53,350 bases of DNA from Solobacterium sp. UBA1761. GTDB taxonomy: Bacteria > Bacillota_I > Bacilli_A > Erysipelotrichales > Erysipelotrichaceae. This document shows positions 27,019 to 35,234 of this stretch, in pieces (the stretch's first letter is position 1; each line of letters starts with the position of its first letter). The position numbers were made by a program, and so were the translations under genes. Where the stretch lies: positions 29,003-82,352 of the forward strand of contig DCHD01000046.1 of assembly GCA_002315565.1 (NCBI GenBank), read 5' to 3'. The notes below the pieces were generated by a model, which saw only the letters and a program-made list of their open reading frames with translations, was not told the origin of the DNA and did no database searches.

Positions 27019-27960
27019 ATGCGTAAGCTCATAATTGATTGTGATCCTGGACATGATGATGCGATAGCTATATTGATAGCTTATGCGCATCCTGAAGAAT
27101 TTGAAATTCTGGGACTTACAACAGTGTGTGGCAATCAGACAATCGATAAAGTCGGTAACAACGCTTTGAAAATTGTTGAATTGCTGGATTGCGATATCCC
27201 TGTTATTCAGGGTGAAGCAAAACCTTTAAAAAGAGATCCTGAACCTCAGCCAATGGCGCATGGAGAATCAGGCATGGATGGACCAGTCATGGCCAATCCA
27301 ACCAGCACGTATGCCTCTTTATCCGCAGTAAATTGGATGAGGGAAACGATTTTAAAGGAAGATAAAGTCACGCTTGTATGTCTTGCACCTTTGACTAATA
27401 TTGCCAGACTGTTAACTGAATATCCTGAAGTAAAAGACAGGATAGAAGAAATTGTCCTGATGGGCGGTTCAGTATATGGTGGCAATATTCTTCCAAAGGC
27501 AGAATTCAATATCTATCATGATCCGGAGGCTGCTAAAATCGTCTTCAACAGTGGGGTACCAATAACCACGACTCCACTTGAAGTATGTAAAGCAGGTGCC
27601 TTTCCACTTAAGGAAATTGATGATTTTGAAGGCAAAGGAAAGATATCACAGTTTGTTTATGAGCTTTTAAAATTCTATTCGGGGTATGCTTTAAGACACA
27701 ATATGGATAGAACCCCGATATTTGATATGACAACGATAATCTATCTGCTTCATCCGGAATATTTCAAAGGCAGAAAGATGGATGTCGATATTGAACTTGA
27801 CGGACAATATACAAGAGGTATGACTGTCTGCGAAGAAATTGGTGAATATTCGTCAATTGATAATCCGGTAAATGTATTACTGGATGTCGATAACGAATTT
27901 CATAATAGAGTGTTCAAAGAGGCAATTGTCGCTTTGGATAAGAAAGGAAACAAAAAATGA
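27019..27960 (+). CDS. Nucleoside hydrolase, subtype A, cluster 2 (His-to-Phe variant)
   Basis: This 313-residue hydrolase has the DCDPGHDDAIAI Ca2+ motif, HGESGMDGP, CLAPLTNIARLL, LMGGSVYGG and EFNIYHDPEAA. Its C-terminal metal-ligand segment is PIFDMTTIIYLLHPE: the Asp ligand is kept but the His that precedes it in the other three hydrolases here (HDP, HDL, HDS) is Phe. In characterised inosine-uridine hydrolases that His assists leaving-group protonation, so substrate or rate should differ. The last bases overlap the isomerase-like gene (ATGA). Confidence 0.9.
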   Translation: MRKLIIDCDPGHDDAIAILIAYAHPEEFEILGLTTVCGNQTIDKVGNNALKIVELLDCDIPVIQGEAKPLKRDPEPQPMAHGESGMDGPVMANPTSTYASLSAVNWMRETILKEDKVTLVCLAPLTNIARLLTEYPEVKDRIEEIVLMGGSVYGGNILPKAEFNIYHDPEAAKIVFNSGVPITTTPLEVCKAGAFPLKEIDDFEGKGKISQFVYELLKFYSGYALRHNMDRTPIFDMTTIIYLLHPEYFKGRKMDVDIELDGQYTRGMTVCEEIGEYSSIDNPVNVLLDVDNEFHNRVFKEAIVALDKKGNKK

Positions 27961-29150
27961 AAATTGGTGTTTATTATGTAGAATCTGACAATGTAGCTGG
28001 TGAGTCAATCAATAAGTCAAACCATGAAATGGTAGAAAGACTTGCTAAACTGTCAGGTATTAACCTTGAATTCTGTGAACTGGACAAAGTGAATGAATAT
28101 GACCTTGTTCTTAACTTTATAGGTGGTGGCGGCACTGAAGGACGTTTCCTTGAAGTGCTTAATGATCTTCCTGAACCAGTATTCCTGCTGACTTCCGGTG
28201 CAAACAACTCACTTGCTGCATCTATGGAGATTCTGTCATATCTCAACAACAACGATATTCCTGGTGAAATTATCCATGGTTCAGATGATTATATGGCAAA
28301 ACGTATTGATGCTCTTGCAAAGGTATTCAATGCCAAGAAAAGACTCAACAACTTCAGAATTGCTCGTGTTGGTAAGCCATCTGACTGGCTGATTTCAAGT
28401 AATGTAGATGCTCAAGAGTCAAAAGAACAGAACGGCATTGAAATTATCGATGTTGACATGCAGGAATTCTTTGACGAGATTGCCAAAGCAGAATATACAG
28501 AAAATGAATATACAAAACGTCTGATGTCAATGAAGTTTGATGAAGATGAAAAAGTAAAAGCCTTAAATATCTATGGAGCATTAAGAAGAATCGTTGATAA
28601 GTATCATCTTAACGGTGTAACTGTAAGATGTTTCGACCTTTTAAAACCAGTCAAATCAACAGGTTGTGTTGCTTTGGCTATACTGAACGCAGAAGGCATT
28701 TATGCAGCGTGCGAAGGTGATGTACCAGCATTAATCTCAATGGCCGTTTTAGGTGAACTGACTGGTGAACCATGCTTCCAGGCTAATCCAAGCCGTATTC
28801 TTACCGATACAAATGAGATTATCTTCGCTCACTGTACACTACCTATGACTATGTTTGGTGATTGCGAACTTATGACTCACTTTGAATCTGGATTGGGTGT
28901 TGCCTTTAGAGGAAAGATTGCTGAAGGACCTATCACCGTATTCAAGACTGACGGTTTAATCAATGAGTATTTTGTAACTGGTGGTGTTCTTGAAGAAAAC
29001 CTTAATGAATTCAATCTCTGTCGTACACAGATCAGACTTAAACTTGATGAATCAGTTGAGTACTTCTTAAAGGATTCTATAGGTAACCACCATATTATCA
29101 TCAAGAATGATTACGTTGATCTGATCAACGAATTCTATAAATGGTTCTAA
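27957..29150 (+). CDS. L-fucose/L-arabinose isomerase-like protein
   Basis: This 397-residue protein is similar to the fucose isomerase-fold group. The N-terminal half has an alternating alpha-beta pattern with LNFIGGGGTEGRFLEVL and LLTSGANNSLAASMEIL; the C-terminal half has ACEGDVPALISMAVLGELTG, IIFAHCTLPMTMFG, FESGLGVAFRGKIAEGPITV, the arrangement seen around the metal and substrate sites of this family. It is shorter than classical FucI (about 590 residues). It overlaps hydrolases on both sides (4 bp and 10 bp), inside the nucleoside operon. A plausible role is isomerisation of ribose or another pentose released by the hydrolases, but no such activity can be shown from sequence. Confidence 0.65.
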   Translation: MKIGVYYVESDNVAGESINKSNHEMVERLAKLSGINLEFCELDKVNEYDLVLNFIGGGGTEGRFLEVLNDLPEPVFLLTSGANNSLAASMEILSYLNNNDIPGEIIHGSDDYMAKRIDALAKVFNAKKRLNNFRIARVGKPSDWLISSNVDAQESKEQNGIEIIDVDMQEFFDEIAKAEYTENEYTKRLMSMKFDEDEKVKALNIYGALRRIVDKYHLNGVTVRCFDLLKPVKSTGCVALAILNAEGIYAACEGDVPALISMAVLGELTGEPCFQANPSRILTDTNEIIFAHCTLPMTMFGDCELMTHFESGLGVAFRGKIAEGPITVFKTDGLINEYFVTGGVLEENLNEFNLCRTQIRLKLDESVEYFLKDSIGNHHIIIKNDYVDLINEFYKWF

Positions 29151-30049
29151 AGAAAAAGCCGGTCTGGATTGATACAGATATCGGCATTGATGATGCAATA
29201 GCTATACTTGCGGCTATGAAGCTGGAAGAACTTGATATTATCGGTTTTTCAGCAGTAGCCGGCAATACGGTTCTTGAGAATACATACCGCAACGCCAGAA
29301 ACGTTCCTTATCTTTGCGGAAAAGAATATGAAGTCTATAAAGGTGCCGATAAACCGCTGGTTCTGGATCTTAGAACTTCAGCGAAGGTTCACGGTAATAA
29401 CGGACTGGGTGGTGTAATTGTTGAAGATTCACCTTTAACGCATACAGATAAACTTGCCTGGGACGCACTGTATGAAGCATGTAAAGAATATGGTGACAAG
29501 TTGAAAGTAGTGGCAATTGGCCCTTTGACAAATATTGCCATCACTATTGAAAAACATCCGGATTTCATCAACTTCTGTAAAGAAGTCTATGTAATGGGTG
29601 GCGGTATTGAAAAAGGGAATATTTCTCCTTTTGCCGAATTCAATTTCTTCTGTGATCCTCATGCAGCCAAGGTGGTCTTTGACTCAGGTATCAAAGTTCA
29701 TCTTTTCCCTTTGAATGTTACTCATCAGGTATATATTACTGAAGAGGAATTTGAAAAGATTGAAAAGATGGGCAATATGGCAACTGATCTGATAGTGAAG
29801 ATGCTGAAAGCCGTCTATACCGGCAGGCTCAATGCCTTCCATCAGCATGATTCCTGTCCGCTTATCTATCTTGTTCATCCTGAATATTTTGACAATAAAG
29901 AATGTCATATCGAAATGGAAGTAGATGACAAAGAAAGAATCGGTGAATCACGTTTATGTGAAGAAGGCAGTATAAATACAGTGCTTCATATGAATGTGGA
30001 CAGAGACAGATTCATGGAAACAGTTATTGACTGTTATTCAAAATATTAG
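29141..30049 (+). CDS. Nucleoside hydrolase, subtype B, cluster 2
   Basis: This 302-residue hydrolase begins KKKPVWIDTDIGIDDAIAI, matching the subtype B gene at 8776 rather than its subtype A neighbour. It has VVAIGPLTNIAITIEK, VMGGGIEKGN, EFNFFCDPHAA and HDSCPLIYLVHPE, so both metal sites and the His are intact. The ATG lies 10 bp inside the isomerase-like gene and has no evident ribosome binding site, so it is probably translated by coupling. It closes the long operon. Confidence 0.91.
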   Translation: MVLKKKPVWIDTDIGIDDAIAILAAMKLEELDIIGFSAVAGNTVLENTYRNARNVPYLCGKEYEVYKGADKPLVLDLRTSAKVHGNNGLGGVIVEDSPLTHTDKLAWDALYEACKEYGDKLKVVAIGPLTNIAITIEKHPDFINFCKEVYVMGGGIEKGNISPFAEFNFFCDPHAAKVVFDSGIKVHLFPLNVTHQVYITEEEFEKIEKMGNMATDLIVKMLKAVYTGRLNAFHQHDSCPLIYLVHPEYFDNKECHIEMEVDDKERIGESRLCEEGSINTVLHMNVDRDRFMETVIDCYSKY

Positions 30050-30051
30050 AA

Positions 30052-30083
30052 AAAAACAGATATCATGCGATATCTGTTTTTAA
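30052..30083. terminator. Bidirectional terminator between operon 2 and the convergent 103-residue gene
   Basis: Arms of 13 bp (30052-30064 and 30069-30081) around ATGC, with A-run on the left and T-run on the right, so it can serve both strands. Confidence 0.88.
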
Positions 30084-30391
30084 ATGCTGTAGAATTTTTT
30101 GGCTTTGATGTAACTTTCTACTGTACCATCTTTGATATCTTCTTTGAGATAGTAGGTTTCATGAGCGAAACTGTATGCATCTAAAAACCAGCAGTGATAG
30201 TGAAGGTAGACTTCATTGTCTATTGTTACTTCATCAATATATTCGGACATGTAACTTTCTACTTCGTGGATGATGTCTGGTATATCCAGAACATCAGCAA
30301 GTGATCTGGCTTTTGTTTCAGCAAGCTTAAAGTTATTGAGCAAATAGCTTATATAGCATTCTTTTAGTTCATCAATTGTCAGATATTTCAT
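30080..30391 (-). CDS. Hypothetical protein, 103 residues
   Basis: No family recognised. The protein is small, acidic and mostly helical, with a YLHYHCWFLDAYSFAHETYYL segment shortened here to its aromatic character: many Tyr, His and Phe in residues 62-84. It has no signal peptide or transmembrane helix. AAAGGA lies about 7 nt before the ATG and an extended -10 (TGA-TATAAT) is upstream on the same strand, so it is very likely a real gene. It is convergent with operon 2 and divergent from the membrane protein gene at 30465. Confidence 0.7.
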   Translation of the reverse strand: MKYLTIDELKECYISYLLNNFKLAETKARSLADVLDIPDIIHEVESYMSEYIDEVTIDNEVYLHYHCWFLDAYSFAHETYYLKEDIKDGTVESYIKAKKFYSI

Positions 30392-30411
30392 AAGTATTTC
30401 CTTTTGTCAGC

Positions 30412-30439
30412 ATTATATCATAGCTATGAATAGTATAAT
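30412..30439. promoter_or_regulatory. Divergent -10 elements for the genes at 30391 (-) and 30465 (+)
   Basis: On the minus strand TGA-TATAAT (hexamer 30417 down to 30412); on the plus strand TATAAT at 30434-30439. The two start regions lie within 30 bp, so regulation may be shared. Confidence 0.55.
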
Positions 30440-30464
30440 GGTTGTATATATTGAGGGAAATATT

Positions 30465-31007
30465 ATGACAAAAGATCAAGTTAAAAAAGTATTATATGTT
30501 GTTGTACCTGTACTGTTTATTGCTGTAATCATATTTACAGTTCTTGCAAGTAAGAGAAGTGGGGAAAACGGACTTTCAACAGCTTCATTCATCACAATCT
30601 CAGAAATGGCTGTTATGGCAATTCTGAGCTGTTATTATGTGCTGGTTGGCTGCAATAAGGAAGATGGCAGTGCATTCTTTAAACTGTACATGTTTGTATT
30701 CGGCCTGTTTGAACTGGTTACTCTTACAAATCATGCAAATCAGACAAATCTTGAAGTAATCATGATCGCATTAAGAATTGCCTGTATCGCCGTACTTTCT
30801 CAGGCTAAAGATCTTGGTGAAAAGAAATCAGTATGTTTCGGTTCAGTAATTATAGCTGCATCGCTTGTTGAAGCTGTTTCCTGTTTCTCACAAGGGTTCT
30901 CAACTTCTGCTTTAGTTGGTATCTTTGCTGAAGTGATGCTGGAAGTTGTATGTCTGTTCATGATTATCGCAAAATATGCCGATAAGAAAGAAAGAGGCTC
31001 AAAGTAA
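30465..31007 (+). CDS. Multi-pass membrane protein of unknown function
   Basis: This 180-residue protein has about six hydrophobic segments (for example VLYVVVPVLFIAVIIFTVL near the N-terminus and VGIFAEVMLEVVCLFMIIA near the end) and short charged loops. The C-terminus is basic (KYADKKERGSK) and likely cytoplasmic. No family recognised. ATG 30465 follows GAGGG by 7 nt; an upstream in-frame ATG at 30426 lies before the TATAAT box and is not used. Confidence 0.75.
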   Translation: MTKDQVKKVLYVVVPVLFIAVIIFTVLASKRSGENGLSTASFITISEMAVMAILSCYYVLVGCNKEDGSAFFKLYMFVFGLFELVTLTNHANQTNLEVIMIALRIACIAVLSQAKDLGEKKSVCFGSVIIAASLVEAVSCFSQGFSTSALVGIFAEVMLEVVCLFMIIAKYADKKERGSK

Positions 31008-31015
31008 ATTTATTA

Positions 31016-31045
31016 TTGATTATTGCACTCGTTATGTGTTAATAT
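31016..31045 (+). promoter_or_regulatory. Promoter of the rplU-prp-rpmA operon
   Basis: TTGATT (31016-31021), 18-bp spacer and TAATAT (31040-31045) with an extended TG at 31037-31038. Confidence 0.65.
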
Positions 31046-31051
31046 CTATGT

Positions 31052-31140
31052 GTTGTAGTCCCGCCTTAGGGATTATAACCGCTCAGAAAAGGTCTTAAAC
31101 GCATTGGCTACCTTAATGGCGAGTCTTAATCTATTGAAAG
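31052..31140 (+). promoter_or_regulatory. Ribosomal protein L21 leader
   Basis: The about 90-nt untranslated region before rplU has the GTCCCGCC..GGGATTAT hairpin, ACCGCTCAGAAAAGGTCTTAAACGC and ATGGCGAGTC segments in the order expected for the L21 leader RNA of Gram-positive bacteria. It is a structured cis-acting element thought to let L21 control its own operon. Identification is by position and remembered consensus; a covariance-model search with the Rfam L21_leader model would confirm. Confidence 0.7.
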
Positions 31141-31153
31141 AAGGAGGTGCACT

Positions 31154-31465
31154 ATGTACGCAATTATTGAAACTGGTGGCAAACAGCTTAAGGTAGAAGA
31201 AGGCCAGGAAATCTATGTTGAAAAGTTAGACGTAGAAGTTGGCAAAAAGTATACTTTTGACAAAGTTGTTGCAGTAGAAAACGGCAAACTGGCTCTAGGT
31301 ACTCCATATGTTAAGGGTGCGAGCGTTGCTTGTAAGGTTGTAAAACAGGATAAGGAAAAGAAAATCGTTATCTTCAAGTACAAGCAGAAGAAGGGTTCTA
31401 CTAGACGTAAACAGGGTCATCGTCAGCCATATACTAAGTTAGTTGTTGAAAAGATCGCTGCTTAA
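31154..31465 (+). CDS. rplU: 50S ribosomal protein L21
   Basis: This 103-residue protein matches L21 throughout: MYAIIETGGKQLKVEEGQ at the start and YKQKKGSTRRKQGHRQPYT at the rRNA-binding C-terminus. A strong GAAGGAGGTG precedes the ATG. It overlaps the prp gene by 1 bp, and the order rplU-prp-rpmA is typical of Bacillota. Confidence 0.98.
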   Translation: MYAIIETGGKQLKVEEGQEIYVEKLDVEVGKKYTFDKVVAVENGKLALGTPYVKGASVACKVVKQDKEKKIVIFKYKQKKGSTRRKQGHRQPYTKLVVEKIAA

Positions 31466-31773
31466 TGATTAAAGTTAAATACATTCAGGAAGATGATAAG
31501 TATACTTATCTGTCAATAAAAGGTCATGCTGAATTTGAAGATTCAGGCAAGGATCTTGTATGTGCCGGAGCAAGTTCAATTGTCTTCGGATTAATGAATG
31601 CGCTTGACGATTTAAGTGATGATGATGTTGTTATTAAAGATCTTGGCAATGAAATAGTCATTGAAAACAGATCTAAGAGTGAAGTAATTCAGAATTACTT
31701 CGAACTCGTTATATTCCAGCTTAAGACGATTGAAGAGTCTTATGGGGAATATCTTAAAGTAGAAAGGAAATAG
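31465..31773 (+). CDS. prp: Ribosomal-processing cysteine protease Prp
   Basis: This 102-residue protease removes the N-terminal extension of L27. Catalytic His21 (in GHAEFEDSGKD) and Cys33 (in LVCAGAS) are both present with family spacing. It lies between rplU and rpmA, and the L27 encoded next has a matching extension. Length is normal. Confidence 0.95.
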   Translation: MIKVKYIQEDDKYTYLSIKGHAEFEDSGKDLVCAGASSIVFGLMNALDDLSDDDVVIKDLGNEIVIENRSKSEVIQNYFELVIFQLKTIEESYGEYLKVERK

Positions 31774-31778
31774 AACAC

Positions 31779-32063
31779 ATGAAATATGTATTAAATATTC
31801 AGTACTTCGCTTCTAAGAAGGGTGTTGGTTCTACTAAGAACGGTCGTGATTCTCAGTCAAAGAGACTTGGCGCTAAACTGGCTGATGGTCAGTTCTGCAC
31901 AGCAGGTTCAATTATCTACCGTCAGAGAGGAACTAAGATTCATCCTGGAACAAACGTTAAGAAGGGTGGAGATGATACTTTATTTGCTACTTGCGATGGT
32001 GTTGTTAAATTCGAACACTTAGGCAAAGATAAGAAGAAAGTATCTGTATATCCTCAAGCTTAA
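31779..32063 (+). CDS. rpmA: 50S ribosomal protein L27 (with cleavable N-terminal extension)
   Basis: This 94-residue protein begins MKYVLNIQYF-ASKKGVGSTKNG. The extension ending at Phe10 is the Prp cleavage signal; mature L27 starts at Ala11 and reaches the peptidyl-transferase centre. The usual signal is LQFF-A; here it is IQYF-A, a conservative change. AAAGGAAA lies upstream. A terminator follows before obg. Confidence 0.98.
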   Translation: MKYVLNIQYFASKKGVGSTKNGRDSQSKRLGAKLADGQFCTAGSIIYRQRGTKIHPGTNVKKGGDDTLFATCDGVVKFEHLGKDKKKVSVYPQA

Positions 32064-32069
32064 AAACGA

Positions 32070-32094
32070 AAAAGCCCTTTAAGGGCTTTTATTT
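32070..32094 (+). terminator. Terminator after rpmA
   Basis: Arms AAAAGCCCT (32070-32078) and AGGGCTTTT (32082-32090), TTA loop. It ends 13 nt before the obg ATG. Confidence 0.85.
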
Positions 32095-32106
32095 ACTGTT
32101 AAGATT

Positions 32107-33408
32107 ATGCAATTTATTGATAAAGTAAAAATTAAACTTAAAGCCGGTAATGGAGGCAATGGACTTGCCTCTTTTGCTCATCTCAAATACAATCCATTGG
32201 CTGGTCCTGATGGTGGTGATGGAGGAGATGGTGGATCAATCATCTTTGAAGTTGACACCAATAAATCAACACTGCTTGACTTAAGATATTCAAAGCAGAT
32301 TAAGGCGATGGACGGGGAAAACGGCAAGACCAACAATATGTATGGTCAATCAAGAGAAGATATCGTAGTCAAGGTACCGCTGGGAACTATTGTCAAGGAT
32401 ATCGCAAGTGATGAAATCATCGCTGACCTTAATGAGGTTGGTCAAAGAGAAGTTATATGTCAGGGCGGAAAAGGCGGACTTGGTAACAGACATTTTGCGT
32501 CAGGCAGAAACTCTGCTCCTGAATATGCCAAGATGGGAACACTTGGCGAAGAAAAGGAAGTTATTGTTGAACTGAAACTTCTGGCTGATGTAGGTCTGGT
32601 AGGCTTTCCAAGTGTCGGTAAATCAACATTGCTGTCAGTTGTATCCAAGGCAAGACCGGAGATAGCAGACTATCCGTTTACTACTCTTGTACCACAGCTT
32701 GGTATGGTCTATATCGGTGGCGAGAGTTTTGTTATGGCTGACCTTCCAGGACTTATTGAAGGTGCATCTGAAGGAAAAGGATTAGGCCATGATTTCTTGA
32801 AACATATCGAAAGATGCAGAATCATTCTCCATGTAATTGATATGGCTGGTGAAGAAAGAGATCCTTTAGAGGATTATGAAATCATTAATAATGAGCTGAA
32901 ACAGTATCCCGGCAATCTCGACAAAAGACCAATGCTTGTCATTGCCAACAAGATGGATGGAGATATGGCTTTAGAGAATCTAAGAAGATTCAAAGAGAAA
33001 TATCCTGATGTTGAAATATATGAGACTATCACGCTGATCAATGAAGGACTTACTCCTGTTTTATACAGACTTAAGGATATGCTCAAAGAGATTCCTTTAT
33101 TCCCACTTTATGATGAAAAGAAATCAGTGGAAGTTAAAGAATACACTTATGAAAAACCGGTTGACTTTGAAGTATTCAATGAAGGCGGCGGTTTATGGAG
33201 AGTTGAAGGCGAGAAGATTGAAAGACTGTTCAATCAGACCAATTTCCAGGATGATGATTCTGTTTTAAGATTCTCACGTACTTTATCAAAGATGAAGGTC
33301 GACGATGCTCTAAGACAAAAGGGCTGCAAAAACGGAGACCGTGTCTACATCAAGGATTATGGATTCGACTTCATGGATGATGATGAAGAAGACTTCGATG
33401 AGGATTAG
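32107..33408 (+). CDS. obg: GTPase Obg
   Basis: This 433-residue ribosome-assembly GTPase has the glycine-rich Obg domain (KAGNGGNGLASFAHLKYNPLAG shortened: Gly-rich N-terminus), G1 GFPSVGKST (residues 166-174), G3 DLPGLIEGA, G4 NKMD, and the C-terminal OCT domain of Gram-positive Obg, ending in an acidic tail. No ribosome binding site is visible before the ATG at 32107, although the start fits the family N-terminus. ruvA follows 14 nt later. Confidence 0.97.
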   Translation: MQFIDKVKIKLKAGNGGNGLASFAHLKYNPLAGPDGGDGGDGGSIIFEVDTNKSTLLDLRYSKQIKAMDGENGKTNNMYGQSREDIVVKVPLGTIVKDIASDEIIADLNEVGQREVICQGGKGGLGNRHFASGRNSAPEYAKMGTLGEEKEVIVELKLLADVGLVGFPSVGKSTLLSVVSKARPEIADYPFTTLVPQLGMVYIGGESFVMADLPGLIEGASEGKGLGHDFLKHIERCRIILHVIDMAGEERDPLEDYEIINNELKQYPGNLDKRPMLVIANKMDGDMALENLRRFKEKYPDVEIYETITLINEGLTPVLYRLKDMLKEIPLFPLYDEKKSVEVKEYTYEKPVDFEVFNEGGGLWRVEGEKIERLFNQTNFQDDDSVLRFSRTLSKMKVDDALRQKGCKNGDRVYIKDYGFDFMDDDEEDFDED

Positions 33409-33422
33409 TATATAATTTAGTT

Positions 33423-33983
33423 ATGATTGGTTTTGTAAGAGGAATAATTCACGCATTCGGAAATGACTTTGTGCTGATCGATGTTAGTGGGGTAGGTTAC
33501 CGCATTAACTTTTATCATCCTGAAAGTCTTACCGTCGGCAAAGAAATTATTATCTATACCTATCAGAATGTTCGTGAAGATGAGATTTCTCTGTATGGTT
33601 TCTTGTCTTTGGAAGAATATGATCTGTTCGTAAAACTGATATCTGTCAAAGGTCTTGGTCCTAAGACTGCCAGCAATATTCTGGCAATCGCATCACCTGC
33701 CAAACTTATTGATGCGATTGAAATGGGAGATGTTGACTACATCAGGAAGATGCCTGGTGTCGGTGCCAAAACAGCAAGTCAGATTATTCTCGATTTGAAG
33801 AATAAACTTGTTGAAGCAAGTACCCTAATCGACAACGCCAAGATCAAGGAGGCCATCAGTGCATTAAAGGCACTGGGCTATAAACCGGGTGAAATAAATC
33901 CGGTAATGGCAAAGCTGAAAGATCAGGATCTGGATGTCAACGATTACGTCAGAAAGGCTTTGGGCATGTTAGTGAAGAGGTAA
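33423..33983 (+). CDS. ruvA: Holliday junction helicase subunit RuvA
   Basis: This 186-residue DNA-binding subunit has the OB-fold start MIGFVRGIIHAFGNDFVLIDVSGVGYR (first part), two helix-hairpin-helix motifs (VKGLGPKTASNIL and MPGVGAKTASQIIL) and a short C-terminal RuvB-binding domain. A TATAAT at 33411-33416 stands exactly 6 nt before the ATG with no ribosome binding site, suggesting a leaderless transcript in addition to readthrough from obg. ruvB follows after 4 nt. Confidence 0.96.
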   Translation: MIGFVRGIIHAFGNDFVLIDVSGVGYRINFYHPESLTVGKEIIIYTYQNVREDEISLYGFLSLEEYDLFVKLISVKGLGPKTASNILAIASPAKLIDAIEMGDVDYIRKMPGVGAKTASQIILDLKNKLVEASTLIDNAKIKEAISALKALGYKPGEINPVMAKLKDQDLDVNDYVRKALGMLVKR

Positions 33984-33987
33984 ATTT

Positions 33988-34992
33988 ATGAGTGAAGAAC
34001 AGGTTTTATCGGCCGCTAAACTAAGCCAGGATGATGACATTTCATTAAGACCGCAGACGCTTAATGACTATGTGGGCCAGAAAGCTCTTAAAGAGAATCT
34101 GGAAGTATTTATAAAGGCTGCAAAACTGAGAAACGAATCACTTGACCATGTGCTGCTCTATGGTCCTCCAGGACTGGGAAAAACAACTCTGGCATTTATT
34201 CTTGCCAATGAGATGGGCACCAACATCAAGGTTACAAGTGGTCCAAGTATTGAAAGAAGCGGTGATCTGGCTGCTATTCTGACAACCCTTGAAGAAGGAG
34301 ATATTCTCTTTATTGATGAGATTCACCGTCTTCCTAAGGCTGTAGAAGAAGTGCTGTACTCCGCAATGGAAGATTTCTGCATCGATATTGTTACCGGCAA
34401 AGACAATGGGGCAAGAAGCATCAGAATTGATCTTCCGCCATTCACTCTTGTCGGTGCAACAACAAGAGCCGGAATGATTTCTTCACCATTAAGAGATCGT
34501 TTCGGGATTGTCGGAAAACTTGAATATTACGATGTTGATGAGCTTTCCAGCATCATCAGAAGAACATCCAAAGTATTTGAATCGACAATTGATGAAGAGG
34601 CAGTTAAAGAGGTTGCGACAAGATCACGTGGTACTCCGCGTATTGCCAACAGGTTATTCAGAAGAGTCAGAGATTATGCATCAGTACTCAATGAGGGTAA
34701 CATCAACCTCGATATTACAAAGATTGCTTTAGAGAAACTTGGTGTAGATGCTATCGGCTTAAACGATGTTGACATCAAATATCTTATGGGAATCATTGAA
34801 AGATTCCATGGCGGTCCGGTTGGTGTCGAATCAATCGCTTCAGCAATCTCTGAAGAAGTGGTAACACTGGAAGATGTCAATGAGCCGTATCTTTTGCAGA
34901 TTGGTTTCATCAATCGTACTGCAAGAGGCCGTGTGGTTACAGAAAAGGCTTATCAGCACCTAAAAATCACAAGAAACGAGACTTTATTCTAG
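33988..34992 (+). CDS. ruvB: Holliday junction helicase subunit RuvB
   Basis: This 334-residue AAA+ motor has Walker A GPPGLGKTT, Walker B FIDEIHRL, sensor 1 VGATTRAG and the C-terminal winged helix with arginine-rich GFINRTARGRVVTEKAY. It drives branch migration with RuvA. The start follows ruvA by 4 nt, with GTGAAGAGG upstream. Confidence 0.97.
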   Translation: MSEEQVLSAAKLSQDDDISLRPQTLNDYVGQKALKENLEVFIKAAKLRNESLDHVLLYGPPGLGKTTLAFILANEMGTNIKVTSGPSIERSGDLAAILTTLEEGDILFIDEIHRLPKAVEEVLYSAMEDFCIDIVTGKDNGARSIRIDLPPFTLVGATTRAGMISSPLRDRFGIVGKLEYYDVDELSSIIRRTSKVFESTIDEEAVKEVATRSRGTPRIANRLFRRVRDYASVLNEGNINLDITKIALEKLGVDAIGLNDVDIKYLMGIIERFHGGPVGVESIASAISEEVVTLEDVNEPYLLQIGFINRTARGRVVTEKAYQHLKITRNETLF

Positions 34993-34997
34993 TTTTC

Positions 34998-35027
34998 TTG
35001 TAATGAAATAACAAATTGTGATAAGAT
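34998..35027 (+). promoter_or_regulatory. Promoter of rpmG
   Basis: TTGTAA (34998-35003), 18-bp spacer, TAAGAT (35022-35027); the rpmG ATG follows 30 nt later. Confidence 0.6.
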
Positions 35028-35057
35028 TATTATCGGTTAATGGAGGAAAAGTAGAAA

Positions 35058-35210
35058 ATGCCTAGAGAAGGTCTTACATTTAAGTGTTCTGAATGTGGTG
35101 AAGAAAATTACATCGGCACAAGAAATAAAAAGAAACATCCTGAAAAGATGGAAATCAAAAAGTATTGCCCTAGATGTAACAAAATGACAGTTCATAAGGA
35201 GAAAAAATAA
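35058..35210 (+). CDS. rpmG: 50S ribosomal protein L33 (zinc-binding form)
   Basis: This 50-residue protein (MPREGLTFKCSECGEENYI..) has the zinc ligands C10, C13, C37 and C40, so it is the C+ form of L33. TGGAGGAAAA precedes the ATG. It is monocistronic between its own promoter and terminator. Paralogous C-minus copies made under zinc starvation are known in this phylum, but none is in the window. Confidence 0.95.
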   Translation: MPREGLTFKCSECGEENYIGTRNKKKHPEKMEIKKYCPRCNKMTVHKEKK

Positions 35211-35230
35211 GCTTATTAGCTTATTTTTTG
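35202..35230 (+). terminator. Terminator overlapping the end of rpmG
   Basis: Arms of 12 bp, 35202-35213 and 35218-35229, TATT loop. The left arm includes the last codons of rpmG; the T-run ends 5 nt before the next ATG. Confidence 0.8.
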
Positions 35231-35234
35231 TTAT

